Shown: piece by piece, positions 34,368 to 46,290 of the stretch
Layout: each line of letters begins with the position of its first letter
Numbering within the stretch: position 1 is the first letter of the stretch
Assembly (NCBI GenBank): GCA_032719365.1
Contig: CM064874.1
Coordinates: forward strand, 31,420,716 to 31,484,715
DNA: 64,000 nt
Reading direction: 5' to 3'
Source of the DNA: Prinsepia uniflora
Taxonomy: Eukaryota; Streptophyta; Magnoliopsida; Rosales; Rosaceae
Notes under the pieces: model-generated
What the model was told of the DNA's origin: nothing
Database searches by the model: none
What the model saw: only the letters and a program-made list of their open reading frames with translations
Position numbers and translations under genes: made by a program

Positions 34368-36721
34368 TGACAGGACCTGTCCCAACTGGACTTTGATAAT
34401 CGTGTCCGGTCCTGCTCCCGTCTGACAAGTCAACCGAAGCTCTGAAATTTACCTCTCAGTACCTGTCAGACAAGGGATGAATGGATCGATTTCTGCTCAT
34501 GCCTCCGCCTCTCAAATTGCCCCGTGCCACGGCCTGGAGGGTCATCAAAATAGAAAAGGTGTGAGTGGAAAAAAATAATATCATTTAAAACACATTTATC
34601 AAAACACATCAGTTACCCTCCAGTTTATCAAACCATGCATGCATATATCAACATATGAAAAACATCACCGGCCTTCCAGCCCCACCTCATGAAAACATCA
34701 AATCCCGGCTCTCAAGCCCAACATGTGAAAACATTTAAATCATTTCATAAACCAGTTCACCACGTAATAAAGCATATAACTCGGGAATTACACATCCTAG
34801 GATCCTCTGGGAATTACATATTCAGAGTCGTCATCCATGCAGTGAATTACACATCCAGCCTTACCGGGAATTACACATCCGGTCCCTCCGGGAATTACGC
34901 ATCCGGAGTCTACCCAGGAATTACACATCTGGGGGCATCAAACATCAATACACAATCAAAGTCATTATTTCAAATCCTCATTAAAACCATGTTGAAACCA
35001 TTTATCATAGGGCCACGTGCCCAAAATCTCATTTCTCACTTCTGTAAAAGCATTAAATAATTCAATACACGTAAATCCGTAAAATCATAATAGATAACAT
35101 CACAAATCTATTCAATCAATTTCCCAACTCATAATCTAAGTCAAAACCAATCACAAATCCCGGGCTTTCGCCCAAAACAGTCATTGCATATTTGCTCGAA
35201 AAACGTGCTCGAAGTATCGATTAAAATAATCATTTAATCCCGAAATAATCATATCAAATCATTGCAATTCAAATCATTCCATAAATCATGTAAAACATTT
35301 AACTATGCATGCATGTCAATTTATAAAATAAACGTCCACTCACTCACCGTCCAGATCGCTCGCTTTCCGAGCTGCACGCGTTTCCGTAATTTCCGACACT
35401 TGCCAGAAATCTCGAATCCTGTCCAAAATCATTATGCAGGGTTACTAGCAACTCAATTTACACCATATCAATTCCCCATAATTTTTTGGGAATTAAATAT
35501 GAATTTAAAACATAACATAAACCTTCGGACCCTCGAAACATTATCGAGACGGTGTCCGATTGACTCGAAACCAACTCTAAAATGTTCGTTACATTACATA
35601 GGGTAAAACATCTGTTGAAAACTTCCTCAGAAAACTCACCACGCGCCCTCACGCGCCGCTGCAAGCGGCTGTGCGTGAAATCCACGCGCGTGAACAGTGT
35701 CATCCCTGCAACTGGATCCCCGCGAACAGACCCGGTTCAATGTCCATCAATTCGGCACCGTTTTCAACAATTGAATAGTCCATCAACTTCTTGATAGACC
35801 TAATTTAGGTTCTGTAAATCCAATTACATAAATACTTACCCTAATCCTAGCAAACTTAACCTTCGAAGAACAGCCGTATACGCCTTGATGGAACTCCCTC
35901 ATTCGCCATCGTTTTCCTTCAATTGATGCATCAGGAAGCATCGTGGAATCATAAGGAACACATTTCCAAGATCAATTTCACTGTCCCATGTCTCAATTCC
36001 CACGACTCAAGCTCGAGCATTTAAAGACTTCCTCCTCTCTGTTATAAGGCCAAACGACCCCAATTTCCTTCATTCTTAATTTGGTTTGACTCGTCCCACT
36101 CCCAAGGAGCTGAATTCAAGCTCAATTTCACTCAAAACCGTCCACAAATTCAAATTCGATTTTAAAGTCCATTTAAGGGTTTTTCGGGTTTTTCTTGTTT
36201 TCCTTCCTCTCTTCTCCTCTCATCCCTACTTCTCCCTTTCTGTAAACTTATCCCACCGTCTCAAATTGATATACTTAGTTTCACCCATCAGTTAATTGAT
36301 GGAATTCAAACAAAATGGTGGGCGGGTTGTTTTGTCTTTGTTAGGCATTCAACCACTAATCTTTGAAACATGGTGACAACTGTCACCAAATGGCCAATCC
36401 ACATCCAAATTAACTGAATATGCCAGGTTAATCATCACAATTATCCCTCCTGTAGAAAATTACCATTTTGCCCTTGTCGTAACAAATTACCAAAATGCCC
36501 CTCACAATTCTAGACCCATAACTTTCTAGTCCGTACTCCGATTGACACATGCCACCTGTCTACGGATTCAGCGTCCCGAGACCTATCCAACGGTACTTAC
36601 GGAAAGCCCAAAATAAGGTCCCGATGAAAAAGCCAACTTTTGGCCCTTATAACTAGGGGCAAAATCTTCATTTCCTTCAAATTTTCCAACTTTTCCTTTT
36701 TCGGATTTCTGGGTCGTTACA
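34368..36721 (-). mobile_element. Solo LTR I, 2.35 kb, nested in LTR H
   Basis: It begins TGACAGGACCTGTCCC and ends CTGGGTCGTTACA. Flanks TTGGG (34363-34367) and CTGGG (36722-36726) are a 5-bp duplication with one C-to-T change. Removing it restores the alignment of H with G across the junction. It carries TGTGAGTGG at 34561, a hairpin array at 34780-34936, the second bracket near 35334, the GC hairpin at about 35640-35690 and a palindrome TGGTGACA / TGTCACCA at 36371-36388. Confidence 0.9.
34780..34936 (-). repeat. Hairpin array with conserved loop and covarying stems (LTR I)
   Basis: At least five units share the loop GAATTACACAT (one with GAATTACGCAT, one with GGAATTACATATT). The stems differ: CTCTG/CAGAG (34805-34827), ACCGG/CCGGT (34863-34883), CTCCGG/CCGGAG (34886-34908), CCCAG/CTGGG (34913-34933). 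Both arms change together in each unit. Confidence 0.85.
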
Positions 36722-38010
36722 CTGGGGACTCTAGGAGATGAATGGAATCAATTTCGAGGCATTGGAAGGCCGGAGGCCACGATGATGGATGCTCACAAAT
36801 GGCCGTTTCAAACATGAACATTCAAGGTGGGTTTTAGTCCATTTATTTCAGTTTTTAATATTTAAAATGATAGGAAATAGGATTAGGAACATTTAGGAAT
36901 GAAAATGGGACAAAATAGTTGGGTTTAGGCCTTGAACCGGTCCAGGTGGGCTCGGCCGGTTCACACCAGTCGAACCCGGTTCGGCTGGAGGTTAGGGACA
37001 GTGAACAGTGTGCGCGTGGGCTACACACGCAGTACCTTCATTGGGCCCGTGGGGGCGCGTGTCTCACCCTTTGGGGAAGTGTTCAACACGTGAAATCTTC
37101 TATTCGATGTAACGAACATTTTGGGACTGGTTTCGTGTCGATCGAACACCGTCTCGATAATGTTCGGGGCATCGGAAGGTTTAGGTTCGGGATTAAAAAT
37201 AGTTAAAAATACCAGAAAATTACGGGGCTTTAGTGGGAGGTTAATTAAGTAGTTAGTAACCTTCTATTACGATTTGGAGAGGTTTGGGAGTCCCGGGGAT
37301 GGTGATTGGCTCGGGAGAGCCGTATGGCGCGCAAATCGCGGCGGCGGCTCGGACGGTCTGTGAGTGGACCTTGTTTTCCAAATTGGTACATGCATAAATG
37401 TTTATTACATGTTTTTAAATACTTTTTTTTGATGCCATAAGTGCATTTGGATGTGTGGTTACGTATAGGCACGTCTTTCGAGGTTTAGGCCCAATACGGT
37501 GCCTATACGGGTTTGTATTTCTTTATTGATTTAAATGAAACGGATTTGGATTTCTGAAAGGATAAACTTGGTTATGAGACCCATTTAGTTTTGTCTCGGG
37601 CATATGACCCTATTGATGACCTACGAGTCTAAATCGAGGTCGCGATGGGTGCTATGTGAACGGCGACAAACGATATGACGCTCACCTCCGGATTGGGATG
37701 TGTTCCTTCCGAAAAGGTCACGATGCACGATCTGTCGTCGAGTAGCCGATGGAGGCTCGACTTCGGAGTGCTGACGGTCCAGGATATCGATCAGTGATGA
37801 GTGCACCATAATCTAGCGGTGGTCGCGTCGGTTGATACGTTCACGGCGACATACCAGGATTGAGGGCGGTCCTGGATGGATCACTATGATCGGAGTCGTG
37901 ACTGACCCTGAGATATCGGGCACGATGCCCAGTTGAGTCATATGTTCGGGTACGAGACCCAGTTGTTTTACATTGATGATTTCGGGTCAGGGACCCTAGA
38001 TGGATTTCCA

Positions 38011-38132
38011 AGTTCATGGCGGTTTATGGGAACCAGCATGAACCCTGGAAAGGTTATTGTGGTACATGACGGTTTAAGGGAACCGGGCATGAACCCTTAA
38101 ATGGATGTTATAGATCATGACGGTTCAGGGGG
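38011..38132 (+). repeat. Three degenerate nested-hairpin units (LTR H)
   Basis: Three copies of the GGTT(T)ATGGGAACC inner hairpin lie within TCATG/CATGAA outer arms, homologous to the array in LTR G. The last unit has GGTTCAGGGGGATC in place of the usual core. Confidence 0.75.
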
Positions 38133-38909
38133 ATCGGGCATGAATGTTTATGTTATGTATATATATGTATTCATATACCTTCCTTTACTTGTACTATCTC
38201 CTCCGGGGAGGGTCGTTGGCCTGGGTGGACCCTGGATTAGTCACGAAGCTTTGACTGGGTAGAGTCGCCCCAGTTGGGTTCCTTACTCTCAGGAAGGCAT
38301 GGATCGTAACCTCAGGACGGGTCATTGGTCTACGGACATTGACCTTGGACTCTAAGAGACTTGGGTTTGAGGCCCCGTGTAGCACGCGCGTAGTTTTGGA
38401 AACCGTGACATGATTATTTGTGTAAATTATATGTATATATGATATGTGATATGTGATGTGAACAGGATTTGGGCAGTGGCCCGTGTACTTGGTTTCAGTA
38501 TGGATATGGTTTTGGGCTGAGTCCCTTATGGATTTCGACAGTGGCCCGTATACTTGATTTGATTATGGTTTTGGGCTTAGTTCCCACATATGGTTCTTTC
38601 GGATAAATGGTTTTCGAATGTATGCATGCTTTTTAGTGAAGGGTACAAATGACTTCAATTAACTGTTTTTATAAACTCTTGGTTTGTCCACTCACAGCTT
38701 TTGATGTTTTGACTGCCCTTCAGGTTGACAACGAATGTGGACTGTAGCAGAGACCGAGATATCACATACCTCCTCCAGATCCTGGCGTACTCTGATAGCC
38801 CGAGAGGGCTAAGGTCGGTAATTTCCCTTGTCTAACACTCCATGTCAGACGGGATCAGGGTCGTTCCTCCTTAATCCCAGGGGTATTGGCGACGGGTCCT
38901 GACAATTGA

Positions 38910-40125
38910 TCTTTGAAAGGTGGTTCATACCTTGAGAACTTCAAAGGAGGTTGATCTTATCTCGAACTTCAGAGAATTTGTATTTTCGCATTTCAAGCTT
39001 TAGGAAATCTCAAATCCTGCTGTAATCTTATCTTTTAAGCCTTTAAATAATAGTATTTTTTTATTTCACCTTTTTTCTGGTGGCTTGAATCCCACTAGTC
39101 ACGAGCGCCAATTTGTCTGCTAACTCATACATGATGATCATTACAAGCTGACGTTAGCCCTGATCCCTCAGCTTATAAAGGTCGGAAAATTTGGTATCAT
39201 ATTTCTACCAGTCACTTTGTCTTCCTCAAAAAATTTCTAGTTTTAGTAATCCAACCAATCGTCAAGTAGAAAATATCGAAAGTGGGTCTTCTAATTTGGT
39301 CTCCTTTTTAGAAAGTTAGACCATAACCTTGAGGCACTTAGTAGATTCCCACTCCACCGAAATCTAGCACCTCCAAGACATTCTGCTATAGCATTTCTAT
39401 CATTCCAAACAACATGTCCAATCCATGGAGACCTCTTTCTAGAAAAAGTTTCTGGAGATTCAGCTTGCCCAAAGCGAGCATGCCATCCTGAAGCCCCATG
39501 TCTCTAACCTGCTGGAAATGGTGCATTTTCAAGACCAGATCATTGAGACCATTACCCCTGTATTTCTCAAGAATAGATACGATGACGGGTGTGTGGGCCA
39601 AGCCTTTGGCCATTCTCATCCTGATGGGTGGTTTGATGAGATGTTAGTAGCAGAGATTGAGACCCTCTCGCGCTTCAACGTGGTCAGAGAGGATGGTTGG
39701 CAATAATAGTAGTGGTAAGTTTTTCATGTGGTCAACGATGACGTGTTTCTAGGGCTTTGCAGGTGGTAAGTTTTTCATGTTGTGGAGCCACTTGTTGGCC
39801 TCACTGATGGGTCATCGCGTTGTTGGATTATTTTTACTCTTGAACCTTATGGACTTTCCATGTAATACCTTCTTAAAATCAATATCATGTTTTTTTTATT
39901 TTTTTTTCTTCTAAGACGGTATCACAAATATCCATATTTTTTTCCTTGAATCCTAGAGCATTTTGGGATATGTTTGAGAGGTATTGGCGTAGATCAGATT
40001 GTTATCCAACACGCCATGGCCTCAAGTAATGAGATATCCTTCATGGATCCAAAGATGAGTCCCCGTCGAGTTGGGACTCTCTCCCCCATGTTCAGAACAA
40101 GGTTTCTCCCTACCAAGAGCTAAAA
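38910..40125 (+). pseudogene. Coiled-coil gene remnant downstream of LTR H
   Basis: Coding-like sequence lies at about 39110-39710 on the plus strand, broken by stops. Its longest open piece, 39518-39706, reads 'MVHFQDQIIETITPVF' and 'FGHSHPDGWFDEMLVAEIET'. Upstream traces (39250-39500) are charged and helical. I do not recognise a named domain. It is grouped with the mobile-domain-associated gene by position. From about 39720 to 40125 nothing clear is seen. Confidence 0.4.
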
Positions 40126-42960
40126 TGTCAGGACCTGTCCTAATTCCCCCAGAATTATCGTGGGACGTTTCTGCTCCTATCTGACACCGCGTGTCAGACC
40201 AGGGATAAACTCGTCCCCCGCCCGGGGGCTCACCAGAGTGCGCCGGGATCGGTGGTGGCATGTGATGTCTCGATCTCTACTACAGCCCGCATCCTGGATC
40301 AACCTGAAGGTTATTAAAACCATAAAAGCTGTGAGTGGACAAAACAATGGTTATAAAACATATTTATATCAAAAATACATTTATAGCCTTCACATAAAAG
40401 CATGCATGCATTATAAAACCACTTTATTTCAAATCCTTCATCGGAAGCAAGACGTATTGCTTCCCAAATCAAAATACAGTGAAAATTGCTTCCCAATCGA
40501 AGCCATCATCTCAGTAGGGTCTCAGCCCAAAAACTTAATCATAGAAAACCAGTACGGGTCTCAGCCCAAATCATAAAACCTTTGGGATCTCTGCCCAAAA
40601 CATAGAACATGTGGGAACACATCCCATCCTCATTTCAGTGACGCTGTGAACACATCACTTTTCGCGACCATCTCTAAATCATCAGTAACGCATCATCGAT
40701 TGATCTCGTCGCCGCGCACATAGCACTCGTCGCGACCATCTCTAGATCATCGGGAACACATCACTGATCGATCTCGTCGCCACGTACATAACACTCGTCA
40801 TGACCATCTCTAGATCACCGGGAACACATCACTGATCGACCTCATCGCCGTGCACATAGCACTCATCGCGACCATCTCTAGATCATCGGGAACACATCAC
40901 TGATCGACCTTGTCGTCGTGCACATAGCACTCGTCGTGACTATGACTCTGACCCGAAAATCATCAATAGGGCCATATGCCCGAAATACCACCAAATGGGT
41001 CACAGCCTGAAACCCAGTGTCCAACGACACTTCATATCCTAGGATTCCTCGAATCCTATCAAATCCACAACTGGATCTCATGCTCGAAATACCTTTCGTA
41101 AAGCTCATAATTGGGTCTCTGCCCTACTTATCTCGCGTTGGACTGTACTCTAAGTCAAACCTTAAATCAACTGGTCATATGCCCGATAGATATTTCCAAA
41201 GCTGAAAACCAGTTCACATTTCCAAAATACTTTCAAATCATAGTTCAACTGGGACTCATGCCCAAATCTCGATTTCACGCATCTCCATGAAATTCTCCAA
41301 AATCGTAATTCAGTTCCTCGATTTCACGCCTTTCCGTGAAACCCCGGAATCACATACAACACAAGCACGTAGCATACTCGGCCGAAGCCCAAACATCATA
41401 TAAAATAAAAATCTTGAACTACGTGCAATAACACATTTTCCTCCAAAAATGCCCAATAATTATATCTAAATCATATGCGTTCATGCATCTCAAAAGATGT
41501 TCATACGTACATATAAAACATTTATGCATGCATCAAATTCATAAAACAAAGTCCACTCACAGACCGTCCAAGTTGCCCCTCGATACGCGGGCCATAATCC
41601 CTTCTCGGGTCAATCATCATCACTGAAACTCCGGGACCTGTACAAATGATACTATATGGTTACTAACTACCTTAATAACCTCTCATAAAAGCCCCCTAAT
41701 TTTTTGGAATTTTTAAATATTTTAAACTCGATCTTAAACTTTCGGACGTCCCAAACTACATCGAAACGATGTCCGATAGACTCGAAACTTGTCCCAAAAT
41801 GTTCATTACATTGAAAGGATGATTTTTCATGTTGACAACATCCCCAAATAGTGTTGCATGCGCCTCCACGCGCCGCCCAAAGACGCTGCGTGTGTGGCTC
41901 ACACGCCAGCACAGTGTCTCGTTCAACCTGCCACCAACTTGGTTTGAACCGGTTTTCCTGCAAGTCTGGTCCAGCTGGACCGGCATAACCGGTCCAAGCC
42001 CATAACTCCTCCATTTAAGACTTGATTTCGATCCTTTCAATTCCTATAGCTTCCTCTCCGCAATTCCAACCCATCTATGTGATTAAACCAAAGAAAACTA
42101 GCCTAAAACCTATTGGTTCAATAATCCATTTTAAACCAAAAATTCTATTCCCTGTTCTGGGCACATCTAGGGACCAAAACCTCATCCTAATGATCCCATT
42201 TAGTTTCTAGGAACCTTAAAAACATGGTTAGGGGTTTGATTCGAGCTTATCTGGCTGGAAACCGAATTTGGTGGCCAGTCACCAAAAATCTTCTCGGCCG
42301 TCAGTCTGGGTTGCTCAACAGTCCTCAACCACCGTTCCTGATCCCTTTCAACTCGTACAACTCCCACAAACATAATCCAATCATTAGAACAACCCTTAAA
42401 TGTACAAAATTGAAATTTGAAAATTCAAATCCCAAAGGGGCCATCTAGTTTACCTGGGTTCTGGGTTACCTCCGCCATCCACGGTAGTGCTTCCGTCCCT
42501 GGCCTTCACTCATATATCCAGAAAGGGAGAAGGGGGAAGGGGTGTTTGGTTCATCGGGATGAATGGTCGATCGAATGAAACAGAGAAGGAAAGTAGGTGC
42601 ACGTATCTGAGTTAGGTGAGCAATGGATTGGTGACACTTGTCACTAATCCATTAGCCTAAACTAAATAACTGGGCCCCACTCAGGACAAAAGTCCACCCG
42701 TCTCGTAAAACATGCAATAGTTCCTCAAAACTTCCGTGAATCGTAACTTTCCCGTCGAACGTCTGATTTCGATGTGCAGCCTGTCTATGGACTCGTATCG
42801 ACCTGATCTACGTAATGGTCCTCGGTTCTCGTACGTCGGAACTCCCAGGTCAAAAGTTAACTTTTTACCCTCGTTCAAGCGCAAAATCGTAATTTCACCC
42901 TGAACGTCCGATAATCCTCGATTAGCCTTGCTAATCCGTAATTAACTCTTAATTAGCCCT
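40126..42960 (-). mobile_element. LTR L, 2.84 kb, missing its usual terminal bases
   Basis: It begins TGTCAGGACCTGTCC at 40126. Landmarks: U5 stem-loop 40180-40198, TGTGAGTGGAC 40330-40340, tandem 60-bp units 40664-40935, GTCCACTCACA 41551-41561, and a palindrome with one mismatch at 42625-42650. The right end stops at AATTAGCCCT without the expected GGGTCGTTACA, yet TAAAA occurs on both sides (40121-40125, 42961-42965). Either the last 30 or so bases are lost, or the repeat is chance. Confidence 0.75.
40664..40935 (-). repeat. Four tandem units of about 60 bp (LTR L)
   Basis: Units contain 'cgcgaccatctctagatca', 'gaacacatcactgatcga' and 'ctcgtcgccg'. Each can fold with GATCA/TGATC and GCGAC/GTCGC stems. 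Single-base differences exist between units. Confidence 0.8.
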
Positions 42961-42965
42961 TAAAA

Positions 42966-43542
42966 GATCTTGTATCACTACCTTGTGGGCAGTAACTTTG
43001 ATGAGACGATCATTTTCTTCTTTTTCGATCAACGTGATAGCTTCCTAAGTCGGGATCGTAAAAACTGGTCTCTGCTAATGTTGAGTTAGCCATGAATGGT
43101 TTTGTACCTCTTGGATGACTTCCCAAAGGCCTCCTTCGAAGGTAGTTTCACTAGGATGTCATAAGGAAATCAGCTTGAAGAGAATGGACGGGTCACACAT
43201 ACTTTTGTGGATCTAATCTCATTCTAGTAGCATGTTGTAGCTAGCCGTGCCATCAATCACAAAGAAAACCAGTATTAACTTCTTAGAAATGACCGTGATT
43301 TCTAAGGGTAGAACCCCAAGGGTTTTAGTAAAGGTCCCATCGACGTTGGACATTATCATCGTTGTCACCAAACAGTCCTGAACAGTCCTCCACATCTTTT
43401 CTAGCATCTTGGATGGTAAGATATTGATGGAAGGTTCCTTGTCGATCATGACTTTGTTGATCGAGATACCTTCCAAGTAGGTAGTTATAAAGATGGGGTG
43501 TGGGTGATATGTCATCTCCTTGGTAGGATTTGAGATGATCAT
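42966..43542 (-). pseudogene. Retropepsin fragment, Ty3-type (minus strand)
   Basis: The minus-strand frame at 43542-43219 (107 codons) reads 'HPHPIFITTYLEGISINKVM', 'IDKEPSINILPSKMLEKM' and 'GVLPLEITVISKKLILVFFV', ending 'ASYNMLLE'. This is the full retropepsin fold of plant Ty3 elements: strand, active-site loop, INLLP-like strand, and a carboxyl YN.LLG-like end. The active-site triplet D-S/T/N-G is replaced by D-K-E, so it could not be active. LTR M sits at its amino side. Downstream toward 42966 more decayed sequence follows. Confidence 0.8.
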
Positions 43543-44136
43543 TGATAGGACCCAACCTAGAAAACATCATATACAACATACTCGGGTCTTGCTCCCATCT
43601 GACAGGTAACATAAAATGCCAAAAGTACCCTCGATGCCCTGTTAGACTGGGGATACTTATATACCCGTGAACTTATGCCTCTGCTCCGTAAGTAGCTTCG
43701 ACTCACGTGCAGCATCCCTGGAGGGTTTCAAAACCAAGAAAAATGTGTGAGTGGAAGAAAATAAAAGTTTCAAATACATAGTTCAAAAATATACTAATTT
43801 CCCTCCGTTTTACAAAACTATGCATGCATCAATCTACCAATAAAACATAATCTCGAAATACGTGCAGTAACATGAAAATCCAGTATTTCAGAAATACCTA
43901 ACCAATGTAAACTTAGATCACAGTACCAGTGCATATATGATCAGACCAAAGCACAAACACAACAAATATAGTGAATCAACCAATGCATAACCATACTAGT
44001 CACACAAAATCAACCACACAGTATCAGCTAATATATGGAACCAACCCTTTATATCGATTGACCCATCCTCGATATATGCAAGTGAGTCATCATATCAAAT
44101 AGGCACTACTGGTAGGCTAACATCACTTGGGAAAAC

Positions 44137-44291
44137 AGAGCTCAGCTATGGACGTCTGGGTATCACCGAGGAAAACAGAGCCCAGCTTTGGACGTCTGGG
44201 TGTGGATCAATCCCAGGAAAATAGAATCTGGTTCTAGACGTCTGGGTACTAGTCCAAGTCTCAAGGAAACTGAACCCAGCTCTGGACTCCT
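44137..44291 (-). repeat. Tandem CCCAG-CTGGG hairpin units (LTR M)
   Basis: About four units share 'ggaaaacagagcccagct' followed by 'ttggacgtctgggt'. Each has a CCCAG/CTGGG stem, two of them intact and others worn. Confidence 0.7.
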
Positions 44292-44436
44292 ATGACACCA
44301 TTAAACGACAACTCAAGGAAAATCATCCAATCACATCACCATCACACATCCAGAATCCATAACCAAACATCATACTAGTCTCAAGATCAGGAGCCCTCGG
44401 CTCGACGTCTGAGACTACTAACTAACAGGCACTATC

Positions 44437-44461
44437 ATATATATATATATATATATATATT
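44437..44461. repeat. (AT)n microsatellite
   Basis: A pure AT run of about 12 units lies inside LTR M. Confidence 0.95.
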
Positions 44462-45640
44462 CAGTAGTCACATATCACACCATGGAACCATTCCATATCT
44501 AGATTCAAGTTTGGAAACCAAAACCAAAACCGAACCTCCAAAACCCAGGCCTAAGCCCAAATCATAAGTATATCAAAAATTTCGTAAAACGAGCCATTAA
44601 AATATTCATAAAATCGCATAAAATTACAATCCACCAACACCACCAAAATAAGATAGACAAGTCATATTGAGTATATAAATCACTTTCCAAAACTCAGTAA
44701 TATACCCGAACACAATATATCGATTTCTCGTAAAATGTGCAAAATTACAATTACCGTAAAATCATAAAAAATCCATAGAAATTATATTCAAATAACCTTC
44801 AAGAATTCAAATAATATTTCATGTAAAATCATATAAAAATGCATGTGTGGGATTTGAGGAAAGAAAAAGTCTACTCACACGTACCTTTTACGTGACTGAA
44901 TCGAGCTACACGCTTTTCCATAAAATTCAAGGATGACAAATCCTGTCACAAATCACTTCGAAGGGTCATTAACCACTGTAATTAACTTATATGGGAATCC
45001 CATAATTTTCTGGGATTTTAAATGAATCGAAACGGACCCTAAACTTTCGTACATTCAAAATGGCCCTGAGAACATGAACTTTTGTGTTAAACACGTCCTC
45101 AAAAAGTGTCTTACGTGCCACGCAAAGTCCCTACGCATGGGCTTCACGCGAGGGGTACTATTCATCATCGTCCTAAAATTTTCATTTTTCGAGCTTTTTC
45201 AACTTTATTTCAACCATCCTACTCGTAATCAACCTAGGAGAAGCTCTAAGTTCTTAAAACCTTGAAAACTTACCACGAATTCATAGCTCAAGTTCCAAGC
45301 TTCACAACCATGGCGTCCCAGCCATTCCTTGCCTCGTTCCAGTGTCTAAACCATTCCATTTTCGTTCCAAGATGATTGTACTACTTCTAGGGGAACTTGA
45401 AGCCTGCTAACTCCCATACTCTAGGCTCGAAACCTGAAAACCCGAAGTACGACATCACGGGTTCACGGCTTTAGTTCCCATTCCACCCCTATTTTCCTCA
45501 CTATTTTTCCCGCCATTATCACACCATTTTTCTCATCTTCTTCTCACCCTGACTCTCTCCCTTTTCCTTGCTCTATTCCTCATGGTGAGGAGAGTTTTCA
45601 ATTTTTTTCTCCCTCTCCGCCACCTTGCACTGAAACCTCT

Positions 45641-45668
45641 CACACACACACACACACACACACACACA
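45641..45668. repeat. (CA)n microsatellite
   Basis: A pure CA run of about 14 units lies inside LTR M. Confidence 0.95.
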
Positions 45669-46017
45669 TAAATATCAAAATAAGTCGGCCGAGAAGGATA
45701 AAATATCAGAACACCCTAGATTTAACACTTGGCAACATCCAATAGGTCTGCATTTCAAAATAATCAAAATGCCCTTCAAGCATAAATTATCAAAAATGCC
45801 CTTAGGGTTTTTTACCTGAATCGACCTAATATGTTTTTCGATTTTGGCGTCCCTGTGTATGGACTCAAGATCCTTAGACCTTGGTAACGGTCTTCTCGTA
45901 ATTACCAAAAGAGATCCTAATCAAAAGGTCAACTATTTGACTCACAAGGGTAAAACCGTCATTTTACCCAATCTTGCCAATTTTCCTTCCCTCAAAGGTC
46001 TGGGTCATAAAAATCAT

Positions 46018-46290
46018 CCCCTCCCTTGAGCAATTAGGTTTCCAAACGAAATCCTAGCTCTCCCTGTGGCTGAACGAGATCCCGATCATTGTTCGAGATG
46101 ATTCGTAGGCAGTCACGTCACCTTTCATTTGGTTTATCTAACGGTAGACAGCCGCCAAGTACTCTAGCAGCACTAATACTTGGTTTTCCTTCTAGTGAAC
46201 CTCTTGTTTCCTCTCATCGGGAAATCCTTCTGCCTCTATGATCTTTAACTAGTCCTTCTCAAAATCGAGAAATAAGGTCTATAAATTACC
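46018..46290 (-). pseudogene. Possible coding remnant upstream of the retropepsin
   Basis: After the ATCAT duplication the minus strand carries stop-containing but helical-looking sequence, for example 'IIEAEGFPDERKQEVH' and 'NQVLVLLEYLAAVYR'. Its position upstream of the protease would suit a gag-end remnant. No motif confirms it. Confidence 0.3.

Larger units (their letters stand above)
33380..38904 (+). mobile_element. Solo LTR H, about 3.17 kb, containing LTR I
   Basis: It starts TGTAACGACCCATCCC and ends GACGGGTCCTGACA, with ATTGA duplications at 33375-33379 and 38905-38909. Landmarks: palindrome 33895-33920, GCGCGTG-containing block about 37010-37065, TGTGAGTGGAC 37359-37369, hairpin units 38011-38132, GTCCACTCACA 38686-38696 and U5 stem-loop halves near 38829-38851. 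It is close in sequence to LTR G but lacks G's long ACGT array. Confidence 0.92.
43543..46012 (-). mobile_element. Solo LTR M, 2.47 kb
   Basis: It begins TGATAGGACCCAACC and ends TCTGGGTCATAAAA, a worn form of the usual end. ATCAT duplications at 43538-43542 and 46013-46017 are perfect. Landmarks: TGTGAGTGGA at 43746, units with CCCAG...CTGGG at 44137-44291, and CTACTCACA at 44869-44879. The U3 palindrome is not recognisable. It carries AT and CA microsatellites. Confidence 0.82.
21838..46290 (-). mobile_element. Inferred old Ty3-type relic, shattered by later LTR insertions
   Basis: If the LTRs G, J/K, H/I, L and M are removed, what remains has a retropepsin on the minus strand at the right. 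On the plus strand at the left is a plant-mobile-domain-like/coiled-coil gene. That is the same arrangement as in the element at 3986-14338, seen in reverse: protease sense, extra ORF antisense and downstream. The relic's own LTRs, primer site and pol were not found. The assignment as one element is inference. Unrelated fragments brought together is the alternative. Confidence 0.4.

Noticed and set aside
40160..40576. 138-codon open frame at the start of LTR L
   Set aside because: It runs through U5 stem-loop and bracket motifs shared with other LTRs, where the frame is not kept.
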